The notes: generated from the letters alone by a model not told the origin. DNA of 64,000 nt from CAYPEL01 sp036479985 (GCA_965224815.1 CBDDAF010000003.1:2604001-2668000); one strand, 5' to 3'. Numbered from the stretch's first letter, positions 15,332-24,628 are shown. Made by a program: numbers and translations.

Positions 15332-15342
15332 TGCGCGCCTGT

Positions 15343-15525
15343 TGTCAGGTGCCGTTTGCGTTTCCACGTAAACGGTGAAACGGGAAGCCGGTGAGCTACT
15401 TAATAGCGATTCCGGCGCTGCCCCCGCAACGGTAAGTGAGTAAAGACAGATTCAGACGCCACTGTGTAACAACGGGAAGGCAATCTGTCCGTAATTCTGC
15501 TCATAAGCCCGGAGACCGGCCTGAC
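15343..15525 (+). promoter_or_regulatory. Cobalamin (B12) riboswitch
   Basis: The conserved blocks appear in order: AGGTGCCG, GGGAAGCCGGTGAG, CCGGCGCTGCCCCCGCAAC with GGTAAGTG, the B12 box GCCACTG (about 15460), GGGAAGGC and AGCCCGGAGACCGGCCTGA. This is a complete aptamer directly before btuB; when adenosylcobalamin binds, expression of the downstream gene should fall. Confidence 0.96.
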
Positions 15526-15578
15526 GTTTATATTAACCCTTTATCCGCACGGGGTGGTGCGGTATGGAGAGATTTCTT

Positions 15579-17400
15579 ATGCCCGTTATCGTTCCCGTTC
15601 TAAAAATTTCTGTACTCACTTGTCTGTTGCTTTGCTCGCTTAATTCTAAAGCAGATTCAATAGACGAACTTGAACCCGTGATTGTTACTGCAACCCGTAC
15701 CACACAAACCGTGGATGACAGTCTTGCCTCGGTACAAGTTATTAATCAAAAAGAAATCGAACAAGCGCAGGCGCGTGATCTGGCCGAGCTGTTGCGATTT
15801 CAGGCCGGTGTTGAAGTGGCACGCAGTGGTGGGCCGGGTCAGCAAACTTCTATTTTCTTGCGCGGTACGGAAAGTAATCACACGCTGTTATTGATCGACG
15901 GTGTCAAAGTCAATAACGGAACCGACAGTGCGGCTTCCTGGCAAAATATTGACCCTGCCATGATTGACCGTGTTGAAATTGTCCGTGGTCCAATGTCGAG
16001 TTTGTACGGTTCGGAAGCAATCGGGGGTGTCATACAAGTATTTACCAAAAAAGCTAATAATGGCATTCGAGAAACGGGTTCAATCGGGATAGGAACCAAC
16101 AATACATTTACCGGTTCTGCCTATGTGGGTGGTTCAGAAGGTAAAGTACGGGGTGGGCTAGGGTTATCGATCTATGCAACCGATGGTTTTCAGACCCGGA
16201 CAACCGCGACTATCGACCGAGGTTATACGAACGTACAGTTTTAATCTGAATGCCGGTGCTGACCTGGGTGTTTTAGATGTTGATTTCGCTACCCTGTGGT
16301 CGCAGGGTAAGACTGAATACCTGAATTTTTTTCTGACGCCGGTTGATCAGGATTTTCAGAATAATGTTACCTCAGTGACGTTCAGTGCTGCACCTGCTGA
16401 TGTATGGTCTTCAGTGCTGAAGCTCAGTTACAACCTTGACAATATCCGGCAAAACCAGAGTGCAGATAAAACAACGACTAAACGTTGGGCTGCAGATTGG
16501 CAGAATGATTTTCAATTAGGTAAGCATCAACTGCTGACTGCAGGCGGCTATTTTGCCAAAGAAAAAACCGATTCGATAATTTTTGGCGGTGGGTTTTACG
16601 GTAAGGACAAAGATGTTAAAGCTGTATTCATACAGGATCAGCTGAGCTTTGGTGTCCATCAGTTGTTATTGGCAGGGCGCTATACGGATGATGGATTCTT
16701 CGGTGACAAATCTACCTGGAACCTGGCTTACGGCCTGGATATAGGGCAAGCCACACACCTTTATGCGAGTGCTGGTACCGGTTTTAAGGCACCCACCAGC
16801 CTGGATCTGTTTGGCTTTGGCGGCAACCCGGATTTGCGCGCTGAAACATCCAGGAATTATGAGTTGGGAATCCGGCATAGTTTTAATAAAGCCAATCGTG
16901 TTGAACTGTCGCTGTTTCAAAACAAGATCGAAAACCTGATCAACTTTTTTGACCCGGATGGGGATCCAACAACTTTTAATAGTCGGAATGAAAATATCGA
17001 CAGGGTACGTATTCGAGGTGTGGAATTCAGGTATCAGTATGGGATGAAAAATTTATCCGGAGATTTATCTGCCATTTATCAAAATCCTGAAGACCGTGCA
17101 ACTGGCGATCAACTGGCACGGCGCGCTGAAAAAAGTCTAACGGCAACGATAAATTATAAGGCCGGTAGTTACCTGCTAGGCGGTAAATTATTATTGGTAG
17201 GCGAACGCCCCGATTCATCTTTCAACACGGTTGAGCTGGATGATTATGCCGTCGTTGATCTGAACCTAACTCGAAACTTTGGTAAACATATTGCGTTGCA
17301 GGCCCGGCTTGAAAACGCCCTCGATGAAGATTATCAAACGGCAGGAACGTTCAAGTCACAGGGCCGTGCGGTCTATTTGAATTTTCTGGTTAATAATTAG
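15579..17400 (+). pseudogene. btuB: btuB TonB-dependent cobalamin receptor with a frameshift
   Basis: Signal peptide, TonB box region (EPVIVTATR), plug domain (LLRFQAGVEVARSGGPGQQ, FLRGTESNHTLLLIDG, RVEIVRGPMSSLYGSEAIGG) and a beta-barrel are all present, and the B12 riboswitch confirms the substrate. Reading breaks near 16236: one frame runs to a TAA at 16242-16244 (DRGYTNV then stop), and the barrel resumes in the next frame from SFNLNAGADL. Removing one base (for example C16236) restores a continuous protein of about 606 residues, normal for BtuB. The ATG at 15579 follows GGAGAG; 15564 is an alternative start. Either a recent mutation or a sequencing error. Confidence 0.9.
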
Positions 17401-17428
17401 AGAACCTCTACTTGATTCATGACACCCT

Positions 17429-17488
17429 GTAGGAGCGGCTTCAGCCGCGATGGGTATTGCGCCTATCGCGGCTGAAGCCGCTCCTACA
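17429..17488. repeat. REP palindrome after btuB
   Basis: TGTAGGAGCGGCTTCAGCCG with its inverted partner; weak remnants of the outer terminal repeat (GAACCTCTACTTGATTCATG) lie on the left. Confidence 0.9.
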
Positions 17489-17639
17489 GTTATTAGCTAA
17501 TTGCGATGAAATAACTTCCATAGTAATACAGATGGTCAAGCCAGGTTGTTAAAGTTACACGTTTATGGCTGAATATGTTTGTGAAATGGTTATTTCCACC
17601 TGGACATATTTATCTTTGTACCGAGACCTGAACATTTCG

Positions 17640-17676
17640 TCCCCTCCCCCCCACCCTCTCCCGGATGGAGAGGGAG
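17640..17676. repeat. C-rich inverted repeat (CCCTCTCCC/GGGAGAGGG type)
   Basis: A pyrimidine-rich stretch followed by its purine-rich complement (CCCTCTCCC ... GGAGAGGGAG). Related copies are at 30303-30340 and 31334-31434, each just upstream of a gene. Confidence 0.7.
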
Positions 17677-17699
17677 CTAATGGCGGTGAGATAATTGTC

Positions 17700-18383
17700 T
17701 TGACCACTTCAATCAACTGGATCCTCTTCCCATCTGCCGAAGACGTGGCGCTCGATACCGCCAGACGCATCCAGTCTACAGCAGCTTCCTGTATTAAAGA
17801 GCACGGACATTTCAAAATTGTTCTGGCAGGCGGTACAACCCCTGCAGCCAGTTACAAACATCTCATAGATACCGATACCGACTGGTCGCGATGGCAGATA
17901 TTTTATGGTGACGAACGCTGTTTGCCAGTGGATCACCCCGATCGTAACAGTGTAATGGCATCGAGAGTCTGGCTGGATCATGTCAATATTCCCGTTGCTA
18001 ATATTCATTCGATACCTGCAGAATTAGGGGCAACCCAGGCAGCAAACCAATATGAAACTGTCATTAAACCAATGTTGCCATTTGATATGACATTGCTCGG
18101 CATCGGTGAAGATGGTCACACCGCGAGTCTGTTTCCAGGTCACAGTCACCCTGAAGGAAAATGGGTGGTGCCGGTAACCAATGCACCTAAACCACCCTCA
18201 GATAGAGTTTCCCTGTCTTTTGAGGCACTTGCCAATAGTAATAGCGTGATCGTTCTGGTGACAGGGGCAGGAAAACGGGATGCCGTGGTGAAATGGCAGG
18301 CAGGTGCTGATATCCCGATTCAGCAATTATCCAGTCAAATAGCTGTCGATGTTTTAATCGATCAGGATGCTATTCCCGGCTAA
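17700..18383 (+). CDS. pgl: 6-phosphogluconolactonase
   Basis: About 227 residues of the DevB/Pgl family, which hydrolyses 6-phosphogluconolactone in the pentose phosphate and Entner-Doudoroff pathways. Motifs: VLAGGTTPAASY, FYGDERCLPVDHPDRNS and GIGEDGHTASLFPG. The start is uncertain: an ATG at 17565 would add 45 residues encoded partly by the C-rich repeat, so I prefer the TTG at 17700, preceded by GGTGAG, which gives the usual family length. zwf and edd are not adjacent. Confidence 0.88.
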   Translation: MTTSINWILFPSAEDVALDTARRIQSTAASCIKEHGHFKIVLAGGTTPAASYKHLIDTDTDWSRWQIFYGDERCLPVDHPDRNSVMASRVWLDHVNIPVANIHSIPAELGATQAANQYETVIKPMLPFDMTLLGIGEDGHTASLFPGHSHPEGKWVVPVTNAPKPPSDRVSLSFEALANSNSVIVLVTGAGKRDAVVKWQAGADIPIQQLSSQIAVDVLIDQDAIPG

Positions 18384-18408
18384 GTGCTAATGAGAGTATG
18401 CTGTTCCA

Positions 18409-19413
18409 ATGGCAGAACAGCACAGTACGCTTGCTACCGCTGCTAAATTAATAGCCTTAACTTTGAAAGACTATGGCATTGATGCCGAAGACTTGTTCGA
18501 TCAGGCCGGTATTGATTTGGCAGCGATTGACAATACTTCAGCACGGTTTCCTGCAAACAATATGCAGAGGCTGTGGCGTCTTGTGCTCGAGAAAACTGGT
18601 GACCCTTGTTTTGGTATTGCGGTGGGCGAACATATACAGCCTGGGGCAATGCACGGTGTAGGATTTGCGTGGTTAGCCAGTGATACGTTGTACGATGCGC
18701 TCACCCGCCTGATACGCTATCAGCGTGTGTTATCAACAGCCGCAAAATTTCGTCTTGAAGAGGATGACGGTGCCATTCGATTTGTTGCCAACGCTCGTAA
18801 ACTCCGTGTAGATATAGAAAATGCCACATTGGAAATGGCACTGGTCTTAATCGTCCGTATGTGTCGCCTGGCATCGGCCAGTGGAGTTAATCCTGACCAG
18901 GTATCTTTGCGGCGTAGTAAACCTGAATGCGCAAAAAAGATAGAAGAGTTTTTTCAGTCACCCATTGAATATGAGGCTGAAGAAAACAGCCTGTGTTTCG
19001 ACAAAGAAAATCTATTGGTGTCATTGCCGAATGCGAATCCCGCACTGGCACGTGCTAACGACCAGGTGGTAATTGAGTATCTGGACAGATTTGATCGCAG
19101 CCAGATATCCATGCAGGTACGAGCCCGTATTATTGAAGCACTTCCATCCGGTAATCCGACCCAGTCAGACATCGCAAAGTCACTGAATCTTAGTCTCAGA
19201 AACCTGCAACGTAAGTTGCAGGCTGAGAACACCAATTATAAAACCCTGCTCGACGATACCCGTAAGGAACTCGCCACGAATTATATGCGTGAGACACATC
19301 GGTCGATTGGAGAAATTACTTACTTGTTGGGGTTTGCCGAGACCAGTAACTTTACGCGTGCTTTCCGGCGCTGGACCGGCAAATCACCCAAGGAATATCG
19401 TCAGTTGGATTGA
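18409..19413 (+). CDS. AraC-family transcriptional regulator (OruR/ArgR-like)
   Basis: A 334-residue regulator with a large N-terminal sensing domain of the arabinose-binding-like type (PF12625 style; FPANNMQRLWRLVLEKTGDPCFGIAVGEH) and a C-terminal double helix-turn-helix (about 235-330: QSDIAKSLNLSLRNLQRKL and GEITYLLGFAETSNFTRAFRRWTG). Regulators of this type control amino-acid or lipid metabolism or virulence genes; the ligand is unknown. It starts 25 bp after pgl, so the two may share a transcript. Confidence 0.9.
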   Translation: MAEQHSTLATAAKLIALTLKDYGIDAEDLFDQAGIDLAAIDNTSARFPANNMQRLWRLVLEKTGDPCFGIAVGEHIQPGAMHGVGFAWLASDTLYDALTRLIRYQRVLSTAAKFRLEEDDGAIRFVANARKLRVDIENATLEMALVLIVRMCRLASASGVNPDQVSLRRSKPECAKKIEEFFQSPIEYEAEENSLCFDKENLLVSLPNANPALARANDQVVIEYLDRFDRSQISMQVRARIIEALPSGNPTQSDIAKSLNLSLRNLQRKLQAENTNYKTLLDDTRKELATNYMRETHRSIGEITYLLGFAETSNFTRAFRRWTGKSPKEYRQLD

Positions 19414-19451
19414 ATACTTTGTGACTCTTGTATTGCTGGCCTGGATAAAAT

Positions 19452-19550
19452 TGTAGGAGCGGCTTCAGCCGCGAAAGGTGTATCAGTAATCTTCGCGGCT
19501 GAAGCCGCTCCTACAGGGCATTACGAAATAAAATAATCAGAGGCTCTTAG
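19452..19550. repeat. REP palindrome with one terminal repeat reaching csrA
   Basis: The palindrome is 19452-19515. On its right, AAATAATCAGAGGCTCTTAG (19531-19550) is the outer terminal repeat of the composite element; it contains the csrA stop codon. The left terminal repeat is not recognisable. Confidence 0.85.
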
Positions 19551-19744
19551 GCGACTTCTTCACGCGCAATGGTGAGTGCTTCTGGCGCGACTATACCCAG
19601 GCGTGATTGGTTACCGTTAACCCGGGTGAGGGTAATACGGATGGGTTCATCACCGAATAACTCCCGAATAGTCGTATTCGGATCCAGATCATTTGAAGGG
19701 AAGATAAAAATCGATTCGCCTACGCGTCGTGTGAGTACTAACAT
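19547..19744 (-). CDS. csrA: CsrA-family RNA-binding regulator with an internal insertion
   Basis: A 65-residue protein beginning MLVLTRRVGES, the CsrA signature, with the RNA-contact end LGIVAPEALTIAREEV. Between strands beta-1 and beta-2 there is an insertion of roughly 15 residues (NDLDPNTTIRELFGDEP) that standard 61-residue CsrA lacks, while the normal C-terminal helix is nearly absent. CsrA dimers bind GGA motifs in mRNA leaders and control carbon flow, motility and biofilm. ATG 19744 follows GGAGGC. The TAA stop lies in the terminal repeat of the neighbouring element. Probably a divergent paralogue rather than the main CsrA. Confidence 0.85.
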   Translation of the reverse strand: MLVLTRRVGESIFIFPSNDLDPNTTIRELFGDEPIRITLTRVNGNQSRLGIVAPEALTIAREEVA

Positions 19745-19988
19745 GATTGCCTCCTGAATCAATAGGCAGGCTGTTGCCTGACTGTGCGTAATTTAACGGC
19801 ATATGAGTCATACAGGTTATTAAAAAGGTTATTCCGTATACGCCAGATTACTGGCCGGAGGCACCCTTAAAAATGGAGGCTGGAAGGGTCGTAAATCTTA
19901 TAACTTATTGATATATAAATAGATGTTATAAATACAGTCGGATATTTTGAGTTGTAATTATTTTAAAATCCCGGCCAATCTGATGAAA

Positions 19989-20067
<79 letters not shown>

Positions 20068-20077
20068 GTGATTATTG

Positions 20078-21106
20078 CTAATAGCTTCGATCGACAGAAA
20101 ATTCTGCCAGTCCGTAAAGTGCATTTTTAAATGGGCTGTCTGGAAGTACCGCCAGTGCGTCGATAGCAAGATCCGCTTCTCTTTGTGCCGAATCAACAGT
20201 GTAAGTGATGGCATGGGTGGTTTCAATTGCTTCCAGAACAGCATCAATGTGTTCTAGTCCACCGTGTTCAATGGCTTCCCTGATCACAGCAATCTGTCCC
20301 GGAGTACCGTGTCGCATGGCGTGGATCAGTGGCAGAGTAGGCTTACCTTCGGCCAGGTCATCACCAATATTTTTGCCGATTTCGCGTGCTGAAGCGTTGT
20401 AGTCCAGTGCGTCATCGATAAGCTGGAATGCAGTGCCCAGGTGCATGCCATAGCTTGCCATGGCTTGAACGATTGTCTCCGTTTGTGTGCCTAGAATAGC
20501 GCCGAGCTGTGATGATGCCTCAAAAAGTTTTGCAGTTTTGTGGCGGATGACTTCGTAATAGCGTTGTTCGGTAGTTTCCGGGTCATGACAGTTAAGTAGC
20601 TGCATGACTTCGCCTTCTGCAATAGTGTTCGTGGTTTTGGCGAGGATCTCCATCACCTGCATATTGCCGATGTGGGTCATCATTTCAAATGAGCGTGAAT
20701 ACAGGAAATCTCCAACCAGAACTGCCGTTTCATTACCCCAAATCGCATTGGCGGTTTTTTTGCCGCGGCGTAAATCAGAGGTATCGACAACATCGTCGTG
20801 CAACAAGGTGGCGGTATGGATAAATTCGATGACGGCAGCCAGTTCTATATGTTGCCTGCCCTGATACTCGCACGCACGTGCGGCCAGTAGAACCAGTAAC
20901 GGCCGGATACGTTTGCCACCACTATTGATAATATACCTGCCCAGTTCATTAATCAGCGCTACATCGGATTGCAGGCAGTTGAGAATGAATTGATCGACGT
21001 CTTTATAATCACTCTCTACAAGCGTGCGAATTTCGCCAAGACCCGAATTATCCTTTTGTTTTAAAAGGATATCTTTGTTAATGGGTGTAATTTTTGATGT
21101 ATTCAT
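20078..21106 (-). CDS. ispB: Octaprenyl (polyprenyl) diphosphate synthase
   Basis: A 342-residue trans-prenyltransferase that makes the side chain of ubiquinone/menaquinone. The first aspartate-rich motif is LLHDDVVD and the second FQLIDDALDY; GGKRIRP and GKPTLPL are also intact. Sequence blocks match E. coli IspB closely. The first residues vary, so the exact start among in-frame ATGs is uncertain by up to about 20 residues. It is divergent from rplU, the usual arrangement in gammaproteobacteria. Confidence 0.95.
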   Translation of the reverse strand: MNTSKITPINKDILLKQKDNSGLGEIRTLVESDYKDVDQFILNCLQSDVALINELGRYIINSGGKRIRPLLVLLAARACEYQGRQHIELAAVIEFIHTATLLHDDVVDTSDLRRGKKTANAIWGNETAVLVGDFLYSRSFEMMTHIGNMQVMEILAKTTNTIAEGEVMQLLNCHDPETTEQRYYEVIRHKTAKLFEASSQLGAILGTQTETIVQAMASYGMHLGTAFQLIDDALDYNASAREIGKNIGDDLAEGKPTLPLIHAMRHGTPGQIAVIREAIEHGGLEHIDAVLEAIETTHAITYTVDSAQREADLAIDALAVLPDSPFKNALYGLAEFSVDRSY

Positions 21107-21158
21107 AGGTGGCGGTAGTCTAACGGGCTGCAGGCCAGTGTGCCAGAGAGAGGACGAG

Positions 21159-21187
21159 TTGACCGAAGAGTGTGTGCTCTGTAAAAT
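21159..21187 (+). promoter_or_regulatory. Sigma-70 promoter for rplU-rpmA
   Basis: TTGACC (21159-21164) and TAAAAT (21182-21187) with a 17-bp spacer, about 40 bp before the rplU start. Confidence 0.8.
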
Positions 21188-21228
21188 TCCCGCTTTTACG
21201 GCGCTGTAAATTGAGTGGAGATTCAGCC

Positions 21229-21540
21229 ATGTATGCGGTAATTATGACCGGCGGAAAACAGTATCGAGTTATTCAGGGCGAAAAAGTCCGGGTTGAAAAG
21301 CTGGATGTTGCAGAAGGTGATTCGATAGAGCTAGATAAAGTTTTGATGGTGGCTGATGGCGATGATATCAAGATTGGAGCTCCCTTTGTTGACGGCGGTA
21401 AAGTAACAGCCAAGGTTAATGCGCACGGCCGTGGTGATAAGGTTGAAATTATCAAGTTCAAGCGGCGTAAACATCATATGAAGCGTCAAGGCCATCGGCA
21501 GGCCTATACTGAATTAGAAATTACTGGAATTTCTGCCTGA
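21229..21540 (+). CDS. rplU: 50S ribosomal protein L21
   Basis: A 103-residue L21 (MYAVIMTGGKQYRV ... KRRKHHMKRQGHRQAYTELEITGI), which binds 23S rRNA with L20. The ATG at 21229 follows a GTGGAG ribosome-binding site; the longer upstream reading is not expected for this protein. It is followed 25 bp later by rpmA. Confidence 0.98.
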   Translation: MYAVIMTGGKQYRVIQGEKVRVEKLDVAEGDSIELDKVLMVADGDDIKIGAPFVDGGKVTAKVNAHGRGDKVEIIKFKRRKHHMKRQGHRQAYTELEITGISA

Positions 21541-21565
21541 TAAACTACGTAGAGGTTAATACACA

Positions 21566-21823
21566 ATGGCACATAAAAAAGCAGGCGGCAGTACCAAGAA
21601 CGGTCGCGATTCCCAATCTAAACGGCTGGGTGTCAAACGATATGGCGGTGAAAACGTCATTGCAGGTAACATTATTGTTCGTCAGCGCGGCACGCATTTT
21701 CATCCAGGTGTCAATGTGGGTTGTGGCAAAGACCACACCTTGTTCGCCAAGGAAGACGGCATTGTGAAGTTTGTTACTCGCGGTGCACGCAGCCGCAAGT
21801 TCGTGGATATCGTGACGGGTTAA
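21566..21823 (+). CDS. rpmA: 50S ribosomal protein L27
   Basis: An 85-residue L27 (MAHKKAGGSTKNGRDSQSKR), whose N-terminal tail reaches the peptidyl transferase centre. It begins directly with AHKKAGG, so no N-terminal cleavage extension of the Firmicutes type is present. Terminated by the hairpin at 21843. Confidence 0.98.
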   Translation: MAHKKAGGSTKNGRDSQSKRLGVKRYGGENVIAGNIIVRQRGTHFHPGVNVGCGKDHTLFAKEDGIVKFVTRGARSRKFVDIVTG

Positions 21824-21842
21824 GAACTGACAAGTTTTAAAA

Positions 21843-21872
21843 AAGCCCCGTCATCGTACGGGGCTTTTTTTA
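21843..21872 (+). terminator. Terminator after rpmA
   Basis: AAGCCCCGT and ACGGGGCTT arms around a short loop, then a run of T. Confidence 0.93.
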
Positions 21873-21917
21873 TGGTGTTACAAAGGCCACATTGTCATTG
21901 AGAACAGTGCAAATTCT

Positions 21918-21979
21918 GTAGGAGCGGCTTTAGCCGCGATGGGGTCGCGGTGTTCATCGCGGCTAAACCCGCTCCAACA
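21918..21979. repeat. REP palindrome between rpmA and obgE
   Basis: Left arm standard; right arm carries changes (AAACCCGCTCCAACA). The left spacer TTGTCATTGAGAACAGTGCA is that of the composite element, but the left terminal repeat is missing. Confidence 0.85.
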
Positions 21980-22020
21980 GATTATCGTTAATTATTCTGA
22001 AATTCCTTTATTATTGCACT

Positions 22021-23046
22021 ATGAAATTCGTTGACGAAGCCACAATTCAAGTCAAAGCCGGTGATGGCGGTAACGGTGCTGTCAGTTTCCGCCGTGAGAA
22101 ATATATACCGCTAGGTGGCCCTGATGGTGGCGATGGCGGTGACGGTGGAAGTGTTTTTCTGGAAGCTAATGAGAATTTGAATACCTTGGCTGATTTTCGC
22201 TTTTCGCGTAATTTCCAGGCTGAAAGAGGAGAGAACGGCCGGGGCAGAAACTGCACTGGAAAGAGCGGTGAAGACCTCGTTTTACAAGTTCCTGTGGGCA
22301 CTCTGATCCACGACGAGGAGACTGAGGAGCTAATGGGCGATCTGGTTAAATCCGGGCAACGTGTTTTGGTTGCGCGTGGTGGTTTTCATGGGCTAGGTAA
22401 CGCACGTTATAAGAGTTCAACTAATCGGTCACCACGGCAGTCAAAACCAGGTACGACGGGAGATCATCGGCGATTGTTTTTGGAGCTTAGTTTGTTGGCG
22501 GATGTAGGTCTGTTGGGCAAGCCTAATGCGGGTAAGTCAACTTTTATCCGGTCTGTTTCTGCGGCGCGTCCAAAAGTTGCGGATTATCCTTTTACCACGC
22601 TGTACCCAAATCTCGGTGTTGTCCGTGTTGCAGAGCACCAGAGTTTTGTAGTGGCCGATATTCCTGGTTTGATTGAGGGTGCTGCAGAAGGTGCCGGTTT
22701 GGGTATTCAATTCCTGAGGCATTTGTCGCGTACTGGCTTGTTGTTGCATATTGTCGATATCGCGCCGTTTGACGGGAGTGATCCGGCGCAAGATGTCAGG
22801 GCTATTGCCCAGGAACTGGAAAAGTTCAGCAGTGAACTTGGTCAACGGGAACGTTGGTTGGTGTTAAACAAAGTAGATCTGGTGATTGATGAGGAGTGTG
22901 AACAGCTCTGTCAGGATATAGTGCAGTCACTCGACTGGCAGGGGCCAGTATTTCGAATTTCTGCACTTGCAAAATCGGGTACGCAAGCGCTGACACATGC
23001 GATCATGAACCATCTGCAAACTCAACAAGAACAACAGGCCTTATGA
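22021..23046 (+). CDS. obgE: Obg GTPase involved in ribosome assembly
   Basis: A 341-residue GTPase with the glycine-rich Obg domain (GDGGNGAVSFRREKYIP, GGDGGDGGS) and a G domain: GKPNAGKST (G1), DIPGLIEGA (G3) and NKVD (G4). It binds the 50S subunit and links ribosome maturation to growth. The C-terminal acidic tail is short. The 4-bp overlap ATGA couples it to proB. Confidence 0.97.
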   Translation: MKFVDEATIQVKAGDGGNGAVSFRREKYIPLGGPDGGDGGDGGSVFLEANENLNTLADFRFSRNFQAERGENGRGRNCTGKSGEDLVLQVPVGTLIHDEETEELMGDLVKSGQRVLVARGGFHGLGNARYKSSTNRSPRQSKPGTTGDHRRLFLELSLLADVGLLGKPNAGKSTFIRSVSAARPKVADYPFTTLYPNLGVVRVAEHQSFVVADIPGLIEGAAEGAGLGIQFLRHLSRTGLLLHIVDIAPFDGSDPAQDVRAIAQELEKFSSELGQRERWLVLNKVDLVIDEECEQLCQDIVQSLDWQGPVFRISALAKSGTQALTHAIMNHLQTQQEQQAL

Positions 23047-24170
23047 AACCAATTAAGTCAATCGCAGCGGGTAAACGCTGGGTGATAAAAATTGGCAGTG
23101 CGTTATTGACCGATAGTGGGCAAGGACTTAATCGTACCGCAATAACAGGTTGGGTACAGCAAATTGCAGCGTTACGTGAGTCCGGTAAGGAAGTGATTCT
23201 GGTGTCGTCCGGCGCAGTTGCAGAAGGCATAAGCCGACTTGGCTGGAGCAAGCGCCCGAATGAATTATTTGCGCTGCAAGCAGCGGCGGCTGTTGGGCAA
23301 ATGGGTTTGGTGCAAGCTTATGAATCCGCTTTTCAACAGCATGGGTTGCATACTGCACAGGTATTGTTGACGCATGATGACCTGACCAATCGGACTCGAT
23401 ATCTCAACGCTCGCAGGACACTGCGTGAATTGCTATTGCTGGGTGTGATTCCAGTTGTTAATGAGAATGACACGGTTGCCTGTGATGAACTTCGCTTCGG
23501 TGACAACGATACTCTGGCGGCATTGGTGGCCAATCTGGTTGAAGCGGATGTACTGGTTATTTTGACCGACCAGCCTGGATTGTTTAATAAAGATCCTCGC
23601 AATAATAAAGACGCTGAATTGCTAGAGGATGTGCAGGCAGGTGATCCAACGTTAAAAACCATGGCATCAACACATAGCAGTAGTGGGCTGGGGCGCGGTG
23701 GCATGAGTACTAAAGTACTGGCCGCAGAACTGGCTGCACGATCCGGCACGACGGCATGGATTGCTAATGGGCGTGCACACGAAATATTGCAGCGTATGGC
23801 TAAGGGTGAATCACTGGGCACCCGTTTTCATCCTGCCAATGAACCCTTGTTGGCCCGTAAACAATGGTTGGCCGGGCATTTGCAGGTCAAGGGTGAACTG
23901 ACGCTGGATGCGGGTGCTGTAAAGGTATTAAAGCAATCTGGCCGAAGTTTATTGCCGGTCGGTGTGGTCGAGGTCAGCGGTGAATTCAAACGCGGTGAGG
24001 TGGTTAACTGCCGTAGTGTCGAGGGTGAAAATATTGCCCGTGGATTGGTGAACTATAGCGTGGAAGAGGCGCGGAAGATTATTGGTCAGTCCAGTGATCA
24101 GATCGAGGCAGCGCTTGGCTATGTTGATGAGCCGGAGCTTATTCACCGGGATAATCTGGTGTTACTGTGA
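23043..24170 (+). CDS. proB: Glutamate 5-kinase
   Basis: A 375-residue enzyme for the first step of proline synthesis (glutamate to glutamyl-5-phosphate). The kinase domain has KIGSALLTD, VSSGAVAEG and NENDTVACDELRFGDND; a C-terminal PUA domain (about 280-365) is present, as in E. coli. It overlaps obgE by four bases. The obgE-proB order is common in gammaproteobacteria. Confidence 0.97.
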   Translation: MKPIKSIAAGKRWVIKIGSALLTDSGQGLNRTAITGWVQQIAALRESGKEVILVSSGAVAEGISRLGWSKRPNELFALQAAAAVGQMGLVQAYESAFQQHGLHTAQVLLTHDDLTNRTRYLNARRTLRELLLLGVIPVVNENDTVACDELRFGDNDTLAALVANLVEADVLVILTDQPGLFNKDPRNNKDAELLEDVQAGDPTLKTMASTHSSSGLGRGGMSTKVLAAELAARSGTTAWIANGRAHEILQRMAKGESLGTRFHPANEPLLARKQWLAGHLQVKGELTLDAGAVKVLKQSGRSLLPVGVVEVSGEFKRGEVVNCRSVEGENIARGLVNYSVEEARKIIGQSSDQIEAALGYVDEPELIHRDNLVLL

Positions 24171-24202
24171 ATCTGTTAAATAACAGAGTAGGGGGCTTTT
24201 AA

Positions 24203-24250
24203 GATGCAGCCTGCTGCATCAACGAAAAAGCCGGTCAATGACCGGCTTTT
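24203..24250. terminator. Bidirectional terminator between proB and rpsT
   Basis: A small hairpin (GATGCAG/CTGCATC, 24203-24220) is followed by a strong one (24226-24250, AAAAGCCGGTCA/ACCGGCTTTT) flanked by A and T tracts, so it can end both convergent transcripts. Confidence 0.88.
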
Positions 24251-24278
24251 AAATTATCTTGTTGCAATTCGTCTGGTT

Positions 24279-24539
24279 TCACATACCGCGAACATGCAGG
24301 TTAAGCCGACTCTTATGACGGGCCGCCTTGTTTTTATGCAGCAGGCCTTTCCCGGTCATGCTATCAATGACGGGTACGGCTTTTTTATAAGCTTCGCTCG
24401 CCAGGTCTTTATCACCAGCAGCTACTGCCTTCATAACATTCTTAATATAGGTGCGCAGCATGGAACGTTGCCCAGCTTTACGTATACGGCGATTGTCCGC
24501 CTGACGTGCGCGCTTTCTTGCTTGTGCCGTATTAGCCAA
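24279..24539 (-). CDS. rpsT: 30S ribosomal protein S20
   Basis: An 86-residue highly basic S20 (MANTAQARKRARQADNRRIRKAGQRS), which binds 16S rRNA early in 30S assembly. It is divergent from murJ, the conserved gammaproteobacterial arrangement, and is followed by a strong terminator. Confidence 0.97.
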   Translation of the reverse strand: MANTAQARKRARQADNRRIRKAGQRSMLRTYIKNVMKAVAAGDKDLASEAYKKAVPVIDSMTGKGLLHKNKAARHKSRLNLHVRGM

Positions 24540-24575
24540 AATCGAACTCCCAAACCCGGTCTAAAAGAGCCGCGT

Positions 24576-24604
24576 ACTATGCGTTTTTCCAGGGCATTTG
24601 TCAA
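24576..24604 (-). promoter_or_regulatory. rpsT promoter
   Basis: On the minus strand TTGACA (24599-24604) and CATAGT (24576-24581) are 17 bp apart, about 37 bp before the rpsT ATG. Confidence 0.7.
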
Positions 24605-24628
24605 TCCAATAGCGGTAATTTCCACGTT

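Noticed and set aside
17565..17699. Upstream ATG start for pgl
   Set aside because: The added residues are encoded by a C-rich repeat and do not resemble the family; the TTG at 17700 gives the normal length.
23333..23821. 162-codon open frame opposite proB
   Set aside because: It is a shadow of the proB coding strand, with no ribosome-binding site and serine/arginine-rich, non-protein-like composition.
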